NCBI GenBank assembly: GCA_017412025.1
Contig: JAFQOY010000025.1
Span: 1-11,499, forward strand
Reading direction: 5' to 3'
From: Clostridia bacterium
GTDB taxonomy: Bacteria > Bacillota_A > Clostridia > Christensenellales > Aristaeellaceae
DNA length: 11,499 nt
Of the stretch, positions 1 through 7,064 are shown one piece after another. The notes beneath the pieces are model-generated. The model was given only the letters and a program-made list of their open reading frames with translations. It was not told the DNA's origin and did no database searches. Made by a program: the position numbers and the translations under genes. Every line of letters begins with the position of its first letter. The first letter of the stretch is position 1.

Positions 1-120
1 CCGGCGGACAACATCCATGCTGGGGCTTCTCTTCCTGCCCTGCTCCAGCGCGCAGATATAGCACTGGCTCACGCCGCATCTGGCCGACAGCCCCTTCTGA
101 GGCACCGCAGCCAAGCACAT
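1..120 (-). pseudogene. XRE-family helix-turn-helix regulator, partial and N-terminally truncated by a repeat
   Basis: Forty codons are open on the minus strand from an ATG at 120-118 to the left edge. From codon 8 onward they read like the core of a Cro/C1-type HTH (QKGLSARCGVSQCYICALEQ, then GRKRSPSMDVVRR), the DNA-contacting helices of a small transcriptional regulator. The usual first helix (about 15 residues of the form M-x-x-x-L-x-x-L-R) is missing. In its place are seven codons (MCLAAVP) that lie in the A module of the dispersed repeat, whose edge is at position 97. I see no good Shine-Dalgarno site before the ATG. I infer that repeat insertion or rearrangement cut the gene, leaving a remnant or a shortened protein. 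The rest of the gene is outside the window, so a functional truncated form cannot be excluded. The HTH call is firm; pseudogene status is moderate. Confidence 0.6.
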
Positions 121-320
121 CCTGTGAGCGAATCAGCGAGGCGGAGCGTGGGGAATCGCAAGGAGCGCGCTCTATTCACTCCCTCAGTCAGCTTCGCTGA
201 CAGCTCCCTCAGGAGGGAGCCTTCAAAGAGGTTTTCCTGCTTCTCAAACTTGTTCCTCTGTTACGTTGCTTTTCAGCAGGTCATCCTCCGCCTTTTGCGG
301 AGCTGCTTTGCTGCCTCCCT
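97..320 (+). repeat. Dispersed intergenic repeat, copy 1 (modules A then B)
   Basis: Module A (97-168) matches 6917-6988 at about 65 of 72 bases by hand alignment. Module B (177-320) matches 6773-6915, nearly identical over the first 51 bases and weaker later. Module B contains three small hairpins: GTCAGC/GCTGAC around 189-200, GCTCCCTC/GAGGGAGC around 203-220, and CCGC/GCGG around 288-300. The modules are in the opposite order to copy 2 although both lie in the same orientation. The sequence CCCTT occurs just outside both ends (92-96 and 317-321), possibly by chance. No convincing protein is encoded; open frames across it have no ribosome binding site. With the terminator at 336-376 this accounts for the gene-free stretch 121-427. 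Confidence 0.85.
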
Positions 321-335
321 TCCGCCGCAGCAGAT

Positions 336-376
336 ACAAAAAACAGAGCGTCTTCCCTTCCGGGAGGATGCTCTGT
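336..376 (-). terminator. Intrinsic terminator of the membrane protein gene
   Basis: On the minus strand the stem ACAGAGCATCCTCCC pairs with GGGAAGACGCTCTGT (two G-U pairs) around a four-base loop, followed by a run of T (complement of the A-run at 338-343). It lies about 50 bases after the stop codon at 428. Confidence 0.85.
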
Positions 377-427
377 CTGCATTTTATTTGCCTTTCTGCG
401 CTCCGCGCTGCACGTGCGCAGGTTTTC

Positions 428-1021
428 TCATGTGCGGTCCTTCTGCGGCTTCTGGGCCGTTTCTGCGGCCTCACGCGCCGCCTCGCCGGGCTCGGTGGTC
501 ATCGCGTTGTGAATCGCCTTCGCCGCCCTGAAGCCCATATAGCCCGCTGCAGCGGCAAGCAGAAGCAGCGCCGCCGCAAACCACTCGCCTGCAAATCCGT
601 TTCGGATCATGAAGATCATATCGCCCAGGCATGCGAGCGACACGCAGATGCAGCAGCCCAGCAGGCTGCGCATCAGCCGCGCAATGCCCGTCTCCTTCTG
701 CACGCGCGTCATCCGCTCCGGCGCACGCAGCGCAGAAACCGCGCCCAGCACGGCGTACATCGCGGGCGCAGCAGCGCAGCAGGCAAAGGGCAGCACGTAG
801 ATGCAGAAGCTGCTCGGGCTGTTCTTCATCAGATATGCGCCCCAAGAGAGCACAAACGCCGCCAGATACGGCAGGCACCGGACGGCGACCGCCCTCCTGT
901 CCGTTCCCGCGCCGAGACGGTAATAATCGCCCACATAAACGGGAATCTGCTTCGGCTTTCCGGTCTTTACGTCCAGCTGCGTCTTCAGCCGGTATTCTTC
1001 TTTATATCTGCGTTCCTTCAC
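428..1021 (-). CDS. Four-helix integral membrane protein of unknown family
   Basis: A 197-residue protein whose function I do not recognise. It opens with a charged cytoplasmic-type stretch (residues 1-45) ending in PVYVGDYYRLGAG, a phrase I associate loosely with small clostridial membrane proteins. Four hydrophobic segments follow at about 47-65, 72-97, 117-138 and 146-165. The tail is hydrophilic and Ala/Glu/Lys-rich (172-197). No catalytic motif or signal peptide is visible. The start is GTG at 1021, preceded at seven bases by GGGAGA (1033-1028). A stronger site, AGGAGG (1050-1045), lies further upstream and serves an ATG at 1036 that runs only M-G-E-stop, so the GTG appears to be the real start. 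The gene has its own promoter (1106-1134), divergent from pgi, and its own terminator (336-376), so it is a single-gene unit. Confidence that it is a real gene is high; its role is unknown. Confidence 0.8.
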   Translation of the reverse strand: MKERRYKEEYRLKTQLDVKTGKPKQIPVYVGDYYRLGAGTDRRAVAVRCLPYLAAFVLSWGAYLMKNSPSSFCIYVLPFACCAAAPAMYAVLGAVSALRAPERMTRVQKETGIARLMRSLLGCCICVSLACLGDMIFMIRNGFAGEWFAAALLLLAAAAGYMGFRAAKAIHNAMTTEPGEAAREAAETAQKPQKDRT

Positions 1022-1105
1022 GGTTCATTCTCCCATGGCTCATTCCTCCTGTTACCATCTTCCTCTGCGCGCAGGCGCACAGGACAGGCAGCCGGACGTC
1101 CACAT

Positions 1106-1134
1106 ATTATACCAGATTATCTTTCCCCGTTCAA
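1106..1134 (-). promoter_or_regulatory. Housekeeping promoter for the membrane protein gene
   Basis: On the minus strand, -35 TTGAAC (1134-1129), a 17-base spacer, and -10 TATAAT (1111-1106). It predicts transcription from about 1099, giving a leader of roughly 78 bases before the GTG at 1021. It is divergent from, and does not overlap, the pgi promoter. Confidence 0.75.
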
Positions 1135-1193
1135 GTTTTCATGCCCCGCTCAGCAGAAGCCGGCACTTTCTTTTGCGAACTCCGGAGATTTCC

Positions 1194-1222
1194 TTGAAAT
1201 CCCGTTGAATTGCTAGTATAAT
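1194..1222 (+). promoter_or_regulatory. Housekeeping promoter for pgi
   Basis: -35 TTGAAA (1194-1199), a 17-base spacer, and a perfect -10 TATAAT (1217-1222). Predicted transcription start is near 1229, giving a leader of about 50 bases with no obvious riboswitch or hairpin. Confidence 0.85.
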
Positions 1223-1281
1223 TCCTTTGTGTGTATATTTTGTTCATTCCTATCACTGGATGATACAAGGAGGATTTTTGC

Positions 1282-2862
1282 ATGATTTCCTGGACCAACA
1301 TGGACAAGCTCGCTTCCTATCAGGCGCTTCTCAACGCCGAAAAGCTGAACCTCGCCGCCGCCATGGCCGGCGAAAACGGCGCTGAGCGCGTGAAGAACTA
1401 CTCCGTCCCCATGGGCGAGGGCCTTGATTTCAACTTTGGCGCGCGCCCGGTTGACGATCAGATTCTCGCGCTGCTGGCCGACTTCGCGAAGGAAGCGCAG
1501 CTGACCGAAAAATTCGCCGCGCTGTACAACGGCGAAGTGATCAACACCGGCGAAAACCGCCGCGTGCTGCACCACATGTGCCGCGGCCAGCTGGGCGAGG
1601 CCGTGATCGCGGACGGCGTTGACAAGCGCGCCTTCTATGTCGAGCAGCAGACGAAGATCGCCGAGCTGGCGCGCAAGGTGCACGCCGGCGAGATCACCAA
1701 CGCCGCGGGCGAAAAGTTCACCACCGTGGTGCAGATCGGCATCGGCGGCAGCGACCTGGGCCCGCGCGCGATGTACCTCGCCCTTGAGAACTGGGCGAAG
1801 GTCAACAACACCCTCACGATGAAGGCCGAGTTCATCAGCAACGTCGATCCGGACGACGCCGCCGGCGTGCTCAGCAAGATCGACGTGGAGCATTCCCTGT
1901 TCGTGCTGGTCTCCAAGTCCGGCACCACGCTTGAGACCCTGACCAACGAATCCTTCGTCAAGGACGCGCTGGCCAAGGCCGGCCTGGACGCCTCCAAACA
2001 CATGATCGCCGTCACCAGCGAGACCTCTCCGCTGGCCAAGAGCGCCGATTATCTGGCCGCGTTCTTCATGGACGACTACATCGGCGGCCGCTACTCCTCC
2101 ACCTCCGGCGTGGGCGGCGCTGTGCTGTCCCTGGCCTTCGGTCCGGAAGTGTTCGCCGCGTTCCTCGACGGCGCCGCCGAGGCCGACGCGACCGCCAAGA
2201 ACGAGGATCTGCTCAAGAACCCGGCGATGCTTGACGCGCTGATTGGCGTCTACGAGCGCAACGTGCTGGGCTATCCCAACACCGCCGTCCTGCCCTACTC
2301 TCAGGCGCTCAGCCGCTTTCCGGCGCACCTGCAGCAGCTGGATATGGAATCCAACGGCAAATCCGTCAACCGCTTCGGCGAGCCGGTTGACTATGTGACC
2401 GGTCCTGTGATCTTCGGCGAGCCGGGCACCAACGGCCAGCACTCCTTCTATCAGCTGCTCCATCAGGGCACGGATATCATTCCGCTGCAGTTCGTCGGCT
2501 TCCGCAATAGCCAGATGGCCTCCGACGTCGTCATCCAGGGCAGCACCAGCCAGCAGAAGCTCTGCGCCAACGTCGCCGCGCAGATCGTCGCCTTCGCCTG
2601 CGGCAAGGAAGACGACAACCGCAACAAGTACTTCCCGGGCGGCCGTCCCTCCAGCATCATCATCGGCGACAAGCTGACCCCGAAGACGCTGGGCATGCTG
2701 CTTGCGCACTTTGAGAACAAGGTCATGTTCCAGGGCTTCGCGTGGAACCTGAACAGCTTCGATCAGGAAGGCGTGCAGCTGGGCAAGGTGCTCGCCAAGC
2801 GCGTGCTTGCGCACGAGACCGACGGCGCGCTGAAGGTCTACAGCGATCTGCTGGGCATCTGA
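1282..2862 (+). CDS. pgi: Glucose-6-phosphate isomerase
   Basis: Cytosolic enzyme interconverting glucose 6-phosphate and fructose 6-phosphate at the top of glycolysis and in gluconeogenesis; 526 residues with two SIS-type sugar-isomerase domains. Visible motifs are GIGGSDLGP (153-161), the phosphate-binding SKSGTTLET (211-219), GGRYSSTSG with Arg270, LDMESNGK with the catalytic base Glu356, GTNGQHSFYQ with His387, and EGVQLGK with Lys502. All residues expected for catalysis are present. The start is fixed by AAGGAGG at 1267-1273, eight bases before ATG. Codon use is strongly biased to C-ending codons, as in highly expressed genes. A near-consensus promoter lies upstream and a strong terminator downstream, so it is a single-gene unit. 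The length and the MESNGK/GQHSFYQ form resemble the longer class known from E. coli and Chlamydia rather than the roughly 450-residue class typical of Bacillus; this comparison is from memory. Confidence 0.97.
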   Translation: MISWTNMDKLASYQALLNAEKLNLAAAMAGENGAERVKNYSVPMGEGLDFNFGARPVDDQILALLADFAKEAQLTEKFAALYNGEVINTGENRRVLHHMCRGQLGEAVIADGVDKRAFYVEQQTKIAELARKVHAGEITNAAGEKFTTVVQIGIGGSDLGPRAMYLALENWAKVNNTLTMKAEFISNVDPDDAAGVLSKIDVEHSLFVLVSKSGTTLETLTNESFVKDALAKAGLDASKHMIAVTSETSPLAKSADYLAAFFMDDYIGGRYSSTSGVGGAVLSLAFGPEVFAAFLDGAAEADATAKNEDLLKNPAMLDALIGVYERNVLGYPNTAVLPYSQALSRFPAHLQQLDMESNGKSVNRFGEPVDYVTGPVIFGEPGTNGQHSFYQLLHQGTDIIPLQFVGFRNSQMASDVVIQGSTSQQKLCANVAAQIVAFACGKEDDNRNKYFPGGRPSSIIIGDKLTPKTLGMLLAHFENKVMFQGFAWNLNSFDQEGVQLGKVLAKRVLAHETDGALKVYSDLLGI

Positions 2863-2893
2863 TATCCGCCTGACCAAACCGCATAACCGATTG

Positions 2894-2921
2894 CCTGCCC
2901 GGGAAACCGGGCAGGTTTTTT
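2894..2921 (+). terminator. Intrinsic terminator of pgi
   Basis: A perfect nine-pair stem, CCTGCCCGG/CCGGGCAGG, closes a GAAA tetraloop and is followed by six T residues. It lies 31 bases after the pgi stop codon. Confidence 0.95.
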
Positions 2922-3011
2922 CGTGCGCGGCGCATCCCGGCGTGCACGCCGCCGCGGGTTCGCACAGCCATAGTCATGACGGATGAGGCCTCTTCGCTTT
3001 TTCCACGCACG

Positions 3012-3037
3012 CAAAAACCCCGGGCATATGCCCGGGG
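3012..3037 (-). terminator. Intrinsic terminator of the nucleoside transporter operon
   Basis: The palindrome CCCCGGGC-ATAT-GCCCGGGG (3018-3037) is followed on the minus strand by TTTTT (complement of 3013-3017). It lies 12 bases past the stop of the last permease gene and faces the pgi terminator, so the two converging transcripts are both closed within 120 bases. Confidence 0.92.
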
Positions 3038-3049
3038 CGAAAGACGGAT

Positions 3050-3970
3050 TTACCTGCTTCCCTTGTCGTACGGCACGCCCTCGGCCTTCGGCGCGCGGGA
3101 CTTCTTGCTCGTAAAGGCAAGGATGATCATCGAAGCGATGAACGGGATCATGTTGTACATGTTCTGCGTCCAGCCAAGCGCCGCCATCGCGGGGATGGAG
3201 CTGGCGATGTTCGCCAGGGATTTAAACAGCGCGAAGAACACCGCCGCAAAGCAGATGCGGATGGGATGCCACTGGCCGAAGATCATAACCGCCAGCGCGA
3301 GGAAGCCCGCGCCGGAGACGCCGACCTCGAAGTTCCAGCTGGAAACGGACGGGATGATGTAGGCCATGCCGCCGATGCCGCCCAGCGCGCCGGAGATGAG
3401 CACGCCGATGTAGCGCATCTTGTAGACGTTGATGCCGACGCTGTCCGCCGCCTGCGGATGCTCGCCGCAGGCGCGCAGGCGCAGGCCAAGGCGCGTCTTA
3501 TACAGAACGATGTAGGACAGGATCAGGATCACAATGCCGATGAAGAGGAATACGTTGACCGTCAGCGGGCCGATGTCATAGACGAACGGGCGGTTGCTGT
3601 AGTCAAGCTTGGCGGAGGCGGAGCCGTTGAAGCCCTTGGCGATGACCATTGCCAGCGCCGTGGCCAGCATGTTGAGCGCCGTGCCGCCGATGGTCTGGTC
3701 GGCATTGAGATTGATCGAGGCAAACGCCAATAGCGCCGCGTAGATCATGCCGGCAATCGCCGCCGCAAGAACGGATATCAGCACGATGGACAGCGCGCTC
3801 GCGCCCTCCGGCATGACCGCGATGGCAATGACGCCCATCAGGCCGCCAATGACCATGATGCCCTCCAGCGCGATGTTGATGATGCCGCTGCGCTCGGAGA
3901 ACATGCCGCCCAGCGCCACCAGCATCAGTACCACGGTGTAAAGAAGCGTGTATTTCAGCAGAAGAAACAT
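3050..3970 (-). CDS. nupQ: Nucleoside-type ABC transporter permease (NupQ/YufQ-like)
   Basis: A 306-residue inner-membrane permease of the LivH/RbsC superfamily (BPD_transp_2 fold), forming half of the channel of a BmpA-type nucleoside importer. About eight to nine hydrophobic segments are visible. The N-terminal signature LGGMFSERSGIINIALEGIM (20-39) is characteristic of this permease class, and MRYIGVLISGALGGIGGMAY is the cytoplasmic loop and helix region that contacts the ATPase. The ATG at 3970 shares one base with the TGA of the upstream permease gene (TGATG), so translation is probably coupled. GGGAGG (3985-3980) lies nine bases upstream of the start. It is the last gene of the operon, before the terminator at 3012-3037. 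The permease class is certain. The substrate (nucleosides, possibly another small sugar-like compound) is inferred from the family, and the gene symbol is by similarity only. Confidence 0.88.
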   Translation of the reverse strand: MFLLLKYTLLYTVVLMLVALGGMFSERSGIINIALEGIMVIGGLMGVIAIAVMPEGASALSIVLISVLAAAIAGMIYAALLAFASINLNADQTIGGTALNMLATALAMVIAKGFNGSASAKLDYSNRPFVYDIGPLTVNVFLFIGIVILILSYIVLYKTRLGLRLRACGEHPQAADSVGINVYKMRYIGVLISGALGGIGGMAYIIPSVSSWNFEVGVSGAGFLALAVMIFGQWHPIRICFAAVFFALFKSLANIASSIPAMAALGWTQNMYNMIPFIASMIILAFTSKKSRAPKAEGVPYDKGSR

Positions 3971-5115
3971 CAGTCGTTTCCTCCCTTCCCAAGGCCGGTG
4001 TGGCGCGTCCTGCCGGCAAGCAGCGCGCGGATCTTGTTTTTAAACAGCAGGGAGAACGCGCACAGGTAGATGATCAGCGCCGTGATGACGTCCGCAATCT
4101 CCTTGGTGTAATACTGGGTGGAGAGCTTCGTGCCGCCGACGGTGATGTAGGAGATGAACAGCGAGGAGAAAATCGTGCCGATGGGGTTGGAGCAGGCCAG
4201 CAGCGCCGCGCTGATGCCGTTGAAGCCCAGCGCAGGCAGCGCGGTGGAGACCTGCGGGTTCCACTCCGCCACGGTAGACAGGTAGTAAAGACCCGCGCCG
4301 ATGCCGGCCAGCGCGCCGGCGATCGTCATGGAGAGGATGATGTTGCGCTTGTCGTTGATGCCGGCGTACTGCGCGGCGTTCTTGTTGAAGCCGCAGGCCT
4401 TGAGCTCGTAGCCGAACGTCGTCTTGTTGAGCACGATATAGACCACGATCGCAAAGAACACCGCGATGAAGATGGCGATGGTGACCGACTGCAGCTTGCC
4501 GAACAGATCGCTCATGCCGCAGCTGGGGATCATCGATCCCTTGGCAACCTTGCGCAGGCTGTAGGTTTTCGTCGTCGCCAGATCGTACATCGGGCTCTTG
4601 CCCTTGCCGTACATGATGTCGTTGACCATGTACAATCCGATCCAGTTGAACATGATCGCCGTGATGACCTCGTTGATGTTGAGATACGCCTTGAAGAAGC
4701 CCGGAATCGCGCCCCAGAGCGCGCCCAGCACCATCGCCGCCAGCAGGCACAGATACCACGGCAGCTGCAGCACGATGGCACAGTACAGCGCGCCGAACGC
4801 GCCGAGCGTGTACTGGCCGGCGGCGCCGATGTTGAACAGGCCGGTCTTGAACGCGAAGCCGACGGAGAGGCCCGTCATGATCAGCGGCGCGGCGTTGGCC
4901 AGCACCGTGCCCATGTTTCTGGGGCTCTTCAGGCCGCTCTGCAGGATGACCAGCAGGCCGTCGCCAATCGCGTGCTCGGCGTTGATCAGCGCCAGCGCGA
5001 CCACGCCCAGCGCAAGGCCGAGCGCGATGCAGATCAGAGAGGCCGCGACCGAGAGGAACGCCTCGGAGGAAGCGATCCTGTCCGTCAGGGACTTTCTGCC
5101 CTTGTTGTTGTCCAT
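3970..5115 (-). CDS. nupP: Nucleoside-type ABC transporter permease (NupP/YufP-like)
   Basis: A 381-residue inner-membrane permease, partner of the downstream permease in a heterodimeric channel. A basic cytoplasmic N-terminus is followed by a first helix at about 20-45. The family signature FKTGLFNIGAAGQYTLGA lies at 89-106, and several further membrane helices follow. The loop GINDKRNIILSMTIAGALAG (about 265-285) corresponds to the region that couples to the ATPase. The C-terminus is short and basic. The gene follows the ATPase gene by 15 bases. Its AAGGAGGG ribosome binding site is built into and just after the ATPase TAA stop, about 10 bases before ATG. The stop overlaps the next start by one base. 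Length and order (ATPase, long permease, short permease) match the Bacillus and Lactococcus nup operons. Substrate specificity is inferred from the family, not shown by the sequence. Confidence 0.88.
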   Translation of the reverse strand: MDNNKGRKSLTDRIASSEAFLSVAASLICIALGLALGVVALALINAEHAIGDGLLVILQSGLKSPRNMGTVLANAAPLIMTGLSVGFAFKTGLFNIGAAGQYTLGAFGALYCAIVLQLPWYLCLLAAMVLGALWGAIPGFFKAYLNINEVITAIMFNWIGLYMVNDIMYGKGKSPMYDLATTKTYSLRKVAKGSMIPSCGMSDLFGKLQSVTIAIFIAVFFAIVVYIVLNKTTFGYELKACGFNKNAAQYAGINDKRNIILSMTIAGALAGIGAGLYYLSTVAEWNPQVSTALPALGFNGISAALLACSNPIGTIFSSLFISYITVGGTKLSTQYYTKEIADVITALIIYLCAFSLLFKNKIRALLAGRTRHTGLGKGGND

Positions 5116-5130
5116 GATTTGCTTCCCTCC

Positions 5131-6660
5131 TTATCCCTTGCGCTGCGCGCCTGCCATGTACAGGCCCAGCTCCTTGGCGGTCGTATGGCGCGGGTCGAGC
5201 TCGCCGACGATCTCGCCCTCGTACATGACCAGAATGCGGTCGGGCACCTCCAGCACCTCGTCAAGCTCCAGCGAGACGAGCAGGACAGCCTTGCCGCTGT
5301 CCCTCTGGCGCAGCAGCTCCTTGCGGATGTACTCGATCGCGCCGACGTCCAGGCCGCGCGTGGGCTGCACCGCAATGAGCAGGTCGCTCTCCAGGTCGAT
5401 CTCGCGCGCGATGATGGCCTTCTGCTGGTTGCCGCCGGACATGCTGCGCGCCGTCGTCACAGCGCCCTGGCCGCTGCGCACGTCAAACTGCTCGATCAGC
5501 CTGTTCGCGTAGCTGCGGATGGCGTCGAACTTCAGGAAGCCCTTTTGAGCAAACTCTCTCTTGAAATAGCGCTTGAGCACCAGATTGTTTTCAAGCGTGT
5601 AGTCAAGCACCAGGCCGTGCTTGTGCCTGTCCTCCGGAATATGGCTCAGGCCCGCCTCGTTGCGCTCGCGCACGGACATGTGCGTGATATCGCGGCTGTT
5701 CAGATACACCTTGCCGCCGTCGCTCTTCATCAGGCCGGTAAGCGCGTAGACCAGCTCGCTCTGGCCGTTGCCGTCGATGCCCGCGACGCACACGATCTCG
5801 CCGCGGCGCACGTTGAAGGAGACGTTGTTGACCAGCGGCTTTGAGTGCTTTTTGCTCTTGACGGTCAGGTTCTGCACGTTCAGCACGCTCTCGCCCAGCG
5901 CCTGCGGCTTCTTCTCCATCACCAGCTGCACCTTGCGGCCGACCATCATCTCGCTCATCTCTTCCTTGCTGGTCGTCGCCACGTCCACGGTGCCGACGCA
6001 GCGGCCCTTGCGCAGCACGGTGCAGCGGTCGGCCACCTGCTTGATCTCGTCGAGCTTGTGCGTAATGAAGAGGATGGACTTGCCCTCGGCCGCCAGCCCC
6101 TTCATGATCTTCATCAGCTCTTCGATCTCCTGCGGGGTGAGCACGGCCGTCGGCTCGTCAAAGATCAGCACCTCGTTGTCGCGGTAGAGCATCTTGAGGA
6201 TCTCGGTGCGCTGCTGCATGCCGACGGTGATATCCTCGATCATCGCGTCGGGATCGACCTTCAGGCCGTACTTTTCGCTCAGCTCCACAACCTTGCGGCG
6301 CGCCTCGGCCTTCTGCAGGACGCCGAAGGTCTTGCTCGCCGGCTCCACGCCGAGGATGATGTTGTCAAGCACGGAGAATACCTCGACCAGCTTGAAGTGC
6401 TGATGCACCATGCCGATGCCCAGTGCGTTCGCGTCGTTGGGGTCCTTCAGCCGGACGACCTCGCCGTTCTTGCGGATCTCGCCCTTCTCGGGCTGATACA
6501 GACCAAAGAGCACGCTCATCAGGGTGGACTTGCCTGCGCCGTTTTCGCCCAGCAGGGCATGAATCTCGCCCTTTTTCAGCTGGAGCGTGATGTTGTCATT
6601 GGCAATGATACCCGGAAACTCCTTGGTGATGTTCAGCATCTCGATGATGTATTCGCTCAA
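5131..6660 (-). CDS. nupO: Nucleoside-type ABC transporter ATPase, two nucleotide-binding domains (NupO/YufO-like)
   Basis: A cytoplasmic ATPase with two fused nucleotide-binding domains, energising the two downstream permeases. Numbered from the TTG start (509 residues), domain 1 has Walker A GENGAGKST (38-46), Q-loop Gln87, signature TVGMQQR (145-151), Walker B LIFDEP (165-170) and H-loop His201. Domain 2 has a degenerate Walker A, GIDGNGQSE (294-302, no Lys), intact MSGGNQQK (407-414), Walker B with Gln in place of Glu (AVQPTRGLD) and no switch His (VSLELDE). This asymmetry is usual for the family and is not damage. The start is chosen from AAAGGAG (6675-6669), eight bases before TTG at 6660. 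An in-frame ATG at 6666 and a GTG at 6669 lie only two bases from, or within, that site. The substrate-binding BmpA lipoprotein gene that often comes first is absent here. First gene of a three-gene operon. Confidence 0.93.
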   Translation of the reverse strand: MSEYIIEMLNITKEFPGIIANDNITLQLKKGEIHALLGENGAGKSTLMSVLFGLYQPEKGEIRKNGEVVRLKDPNDANALGIGMVHQHFKLVEVFSVLDNIILGVEPASKTFGVLQKAEARRKVVELSEKYGLKVDPDAMIEDITVGMQQRTEILKMLYRDNEVLIFDEPTAVLTPQEIEELMKIMKGLAAEGKSILFITHKLDEIKQVADRCTVLRKGRCVGTVDVATTSKEEMSEMMVGRKVQLVMEKKPQALGESVLNVQNLTVKSKKHSKPLVNNVSFNVRRGEIVCVAGIDGNGQSELVYALTGLMKSDGGKVYLNSRDITHMSVRERNEAGLSHIPEDRHKHGLVLDYTLENNLVLKRYFKREFAQKGFLKFDAIRSYANRLIEQFDVRSGQGAVTTARSMSGGNQQKAIIAREIDLESDLLIAVQPTRGLDVGAIEYIRKELLRQRDSGKAVLLVSLELDEVLEVPDRILVMYEGEIVGELDPRHTTAKELGLYMAGAQRKG

Positions 6661-6675
6661 GACCATCACTCCTTT
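6661..6675 (-). promoter_or_regulatory. Ribosome binding site that decides the nupO start
   Basis: AAAGGAG (6675-6669) is followed by GTG and ATG that overlap or nearly touch it, then by TTG at 6660 with an eight-base gap. The spacing favours the rare TTG start over the ATG. Confidence 0.6.
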
Positions 6676-6698
6676 GTTCGCCGATTCTTGTATCTTTT

Positions 6699-6726
6699 AT
6701 TATACCGTATCCGTGCGCGATTTAAA
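6699..6726 (-). promoter_or_regulatory. Probable promoter of the nucleoside transporter operon
   Basis: On the minus strand a perfect -10 TATAAT (6704-6699) has a weak -35, TTTAAA (6726-6721), with a 16-base spacer. The leader would be only about 30 bases, too short for a purine riboswitch. Confidence 0.6.
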
Positions 6727-6760
6727 AGCATGAATTTGGTCTGTGATACAGGATTTAACA

Positions 6761-7064
6761 GCGCATGCCGCACACTCCCTCAGTCAGCTTCGCTGACAGC
6801 TCCCTCAAGAGGGAGCCTTCAAAAAGCCCCTTTACTCCTCAAACCTTCTCCTTTGTTCCGCTGCTTTTCAGTAAATCCTCTCCCGCCTTTTGCGGAGCTA
6901 CTTTGCTGCCTCCCTACTGAGGCACCGCAGCCGAGCGCGCCCTGCGGGCGAAGCAGCGAGGCGGAGCGTGGGGAATCGCAAGGAGCGCCCGCGCGACTAT
7001 GCGAGTTCCCCGGAATGGTGGCATGCCGCAGGCATGACGGAGGGAGTGTCCTGCGCATGCCGCA
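6761..7064 (+). repeat. Dispersed intergenic repeat, copy 2 (modules B then A), MITE-like
   Basis: Module B is 6773-6915 and module A 6917-6988; a further tail reaches about 7049. The element ends in an imperfect 15-base inverted repeat: ACACTCCCTCAGTCA at 6772-6786 and TGACGGAGGGAGTGT at 7035-7049, one mismatch. A perfect 12-base direct repeat, GCGCATGCCGCA, lies outside it at 6761-6772 and 7053-7064. Internal hairpins include GTCAGC/GCTGAC, GCTCCCT/AGGGAGC and CATGCC/GGCATG. It encodes no supportable protein and no transposase, so it is non-autonomous if mobile. With the promoter at 6699-6726 it fills the gene-free stretch 6661-7098; I see nothing else there, and in particular no clear terminator for the acyltransferase gene. 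Confidence 0.8.

Noticed and set aside
266..1216. 316-codon plus-strand open frame opposite the membrane protein gene
   Set aside because: It starts inside the repeat, has no ribosome binding site and is Arg/His/Ala-rich; the minus-strand gene has a promoter, a ribosome site and a terminator.
1213..2877. 554-codon open frame antisense to pgi
   Set aside because: It mirrors the strongly biased codons of pgi, has low-complexity Val/Ala/Gly/His content and no family resemblance; pgi itself is certain.
4000..5844. 614-codon plus-strand open frame across the transporter genes
   Set aside because: It crosses three well-identified minus-strand genes and is Arg/Asp/Gln-rich, typical of an antisense shadow in GC-rich DNA.
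5131..6660. Loss of key residues in the second ATPase domain suggesting a defective gene
   Set aside because: The missing Walker A Lys, Walker B Glu and switch His are the normal degenerate site of this ATPase family.
6661..6720. Purine riboswitch ahead of the nucleoside transporter operon
   Set aside because: The predicted leader is only about 30 bases, too short, and no aptamer-like pairing is seen.
6761..7064. CRISPR array
   Set aside because: The repeats are two long modules and small hairpins, not short regular repeats with unique spacers.
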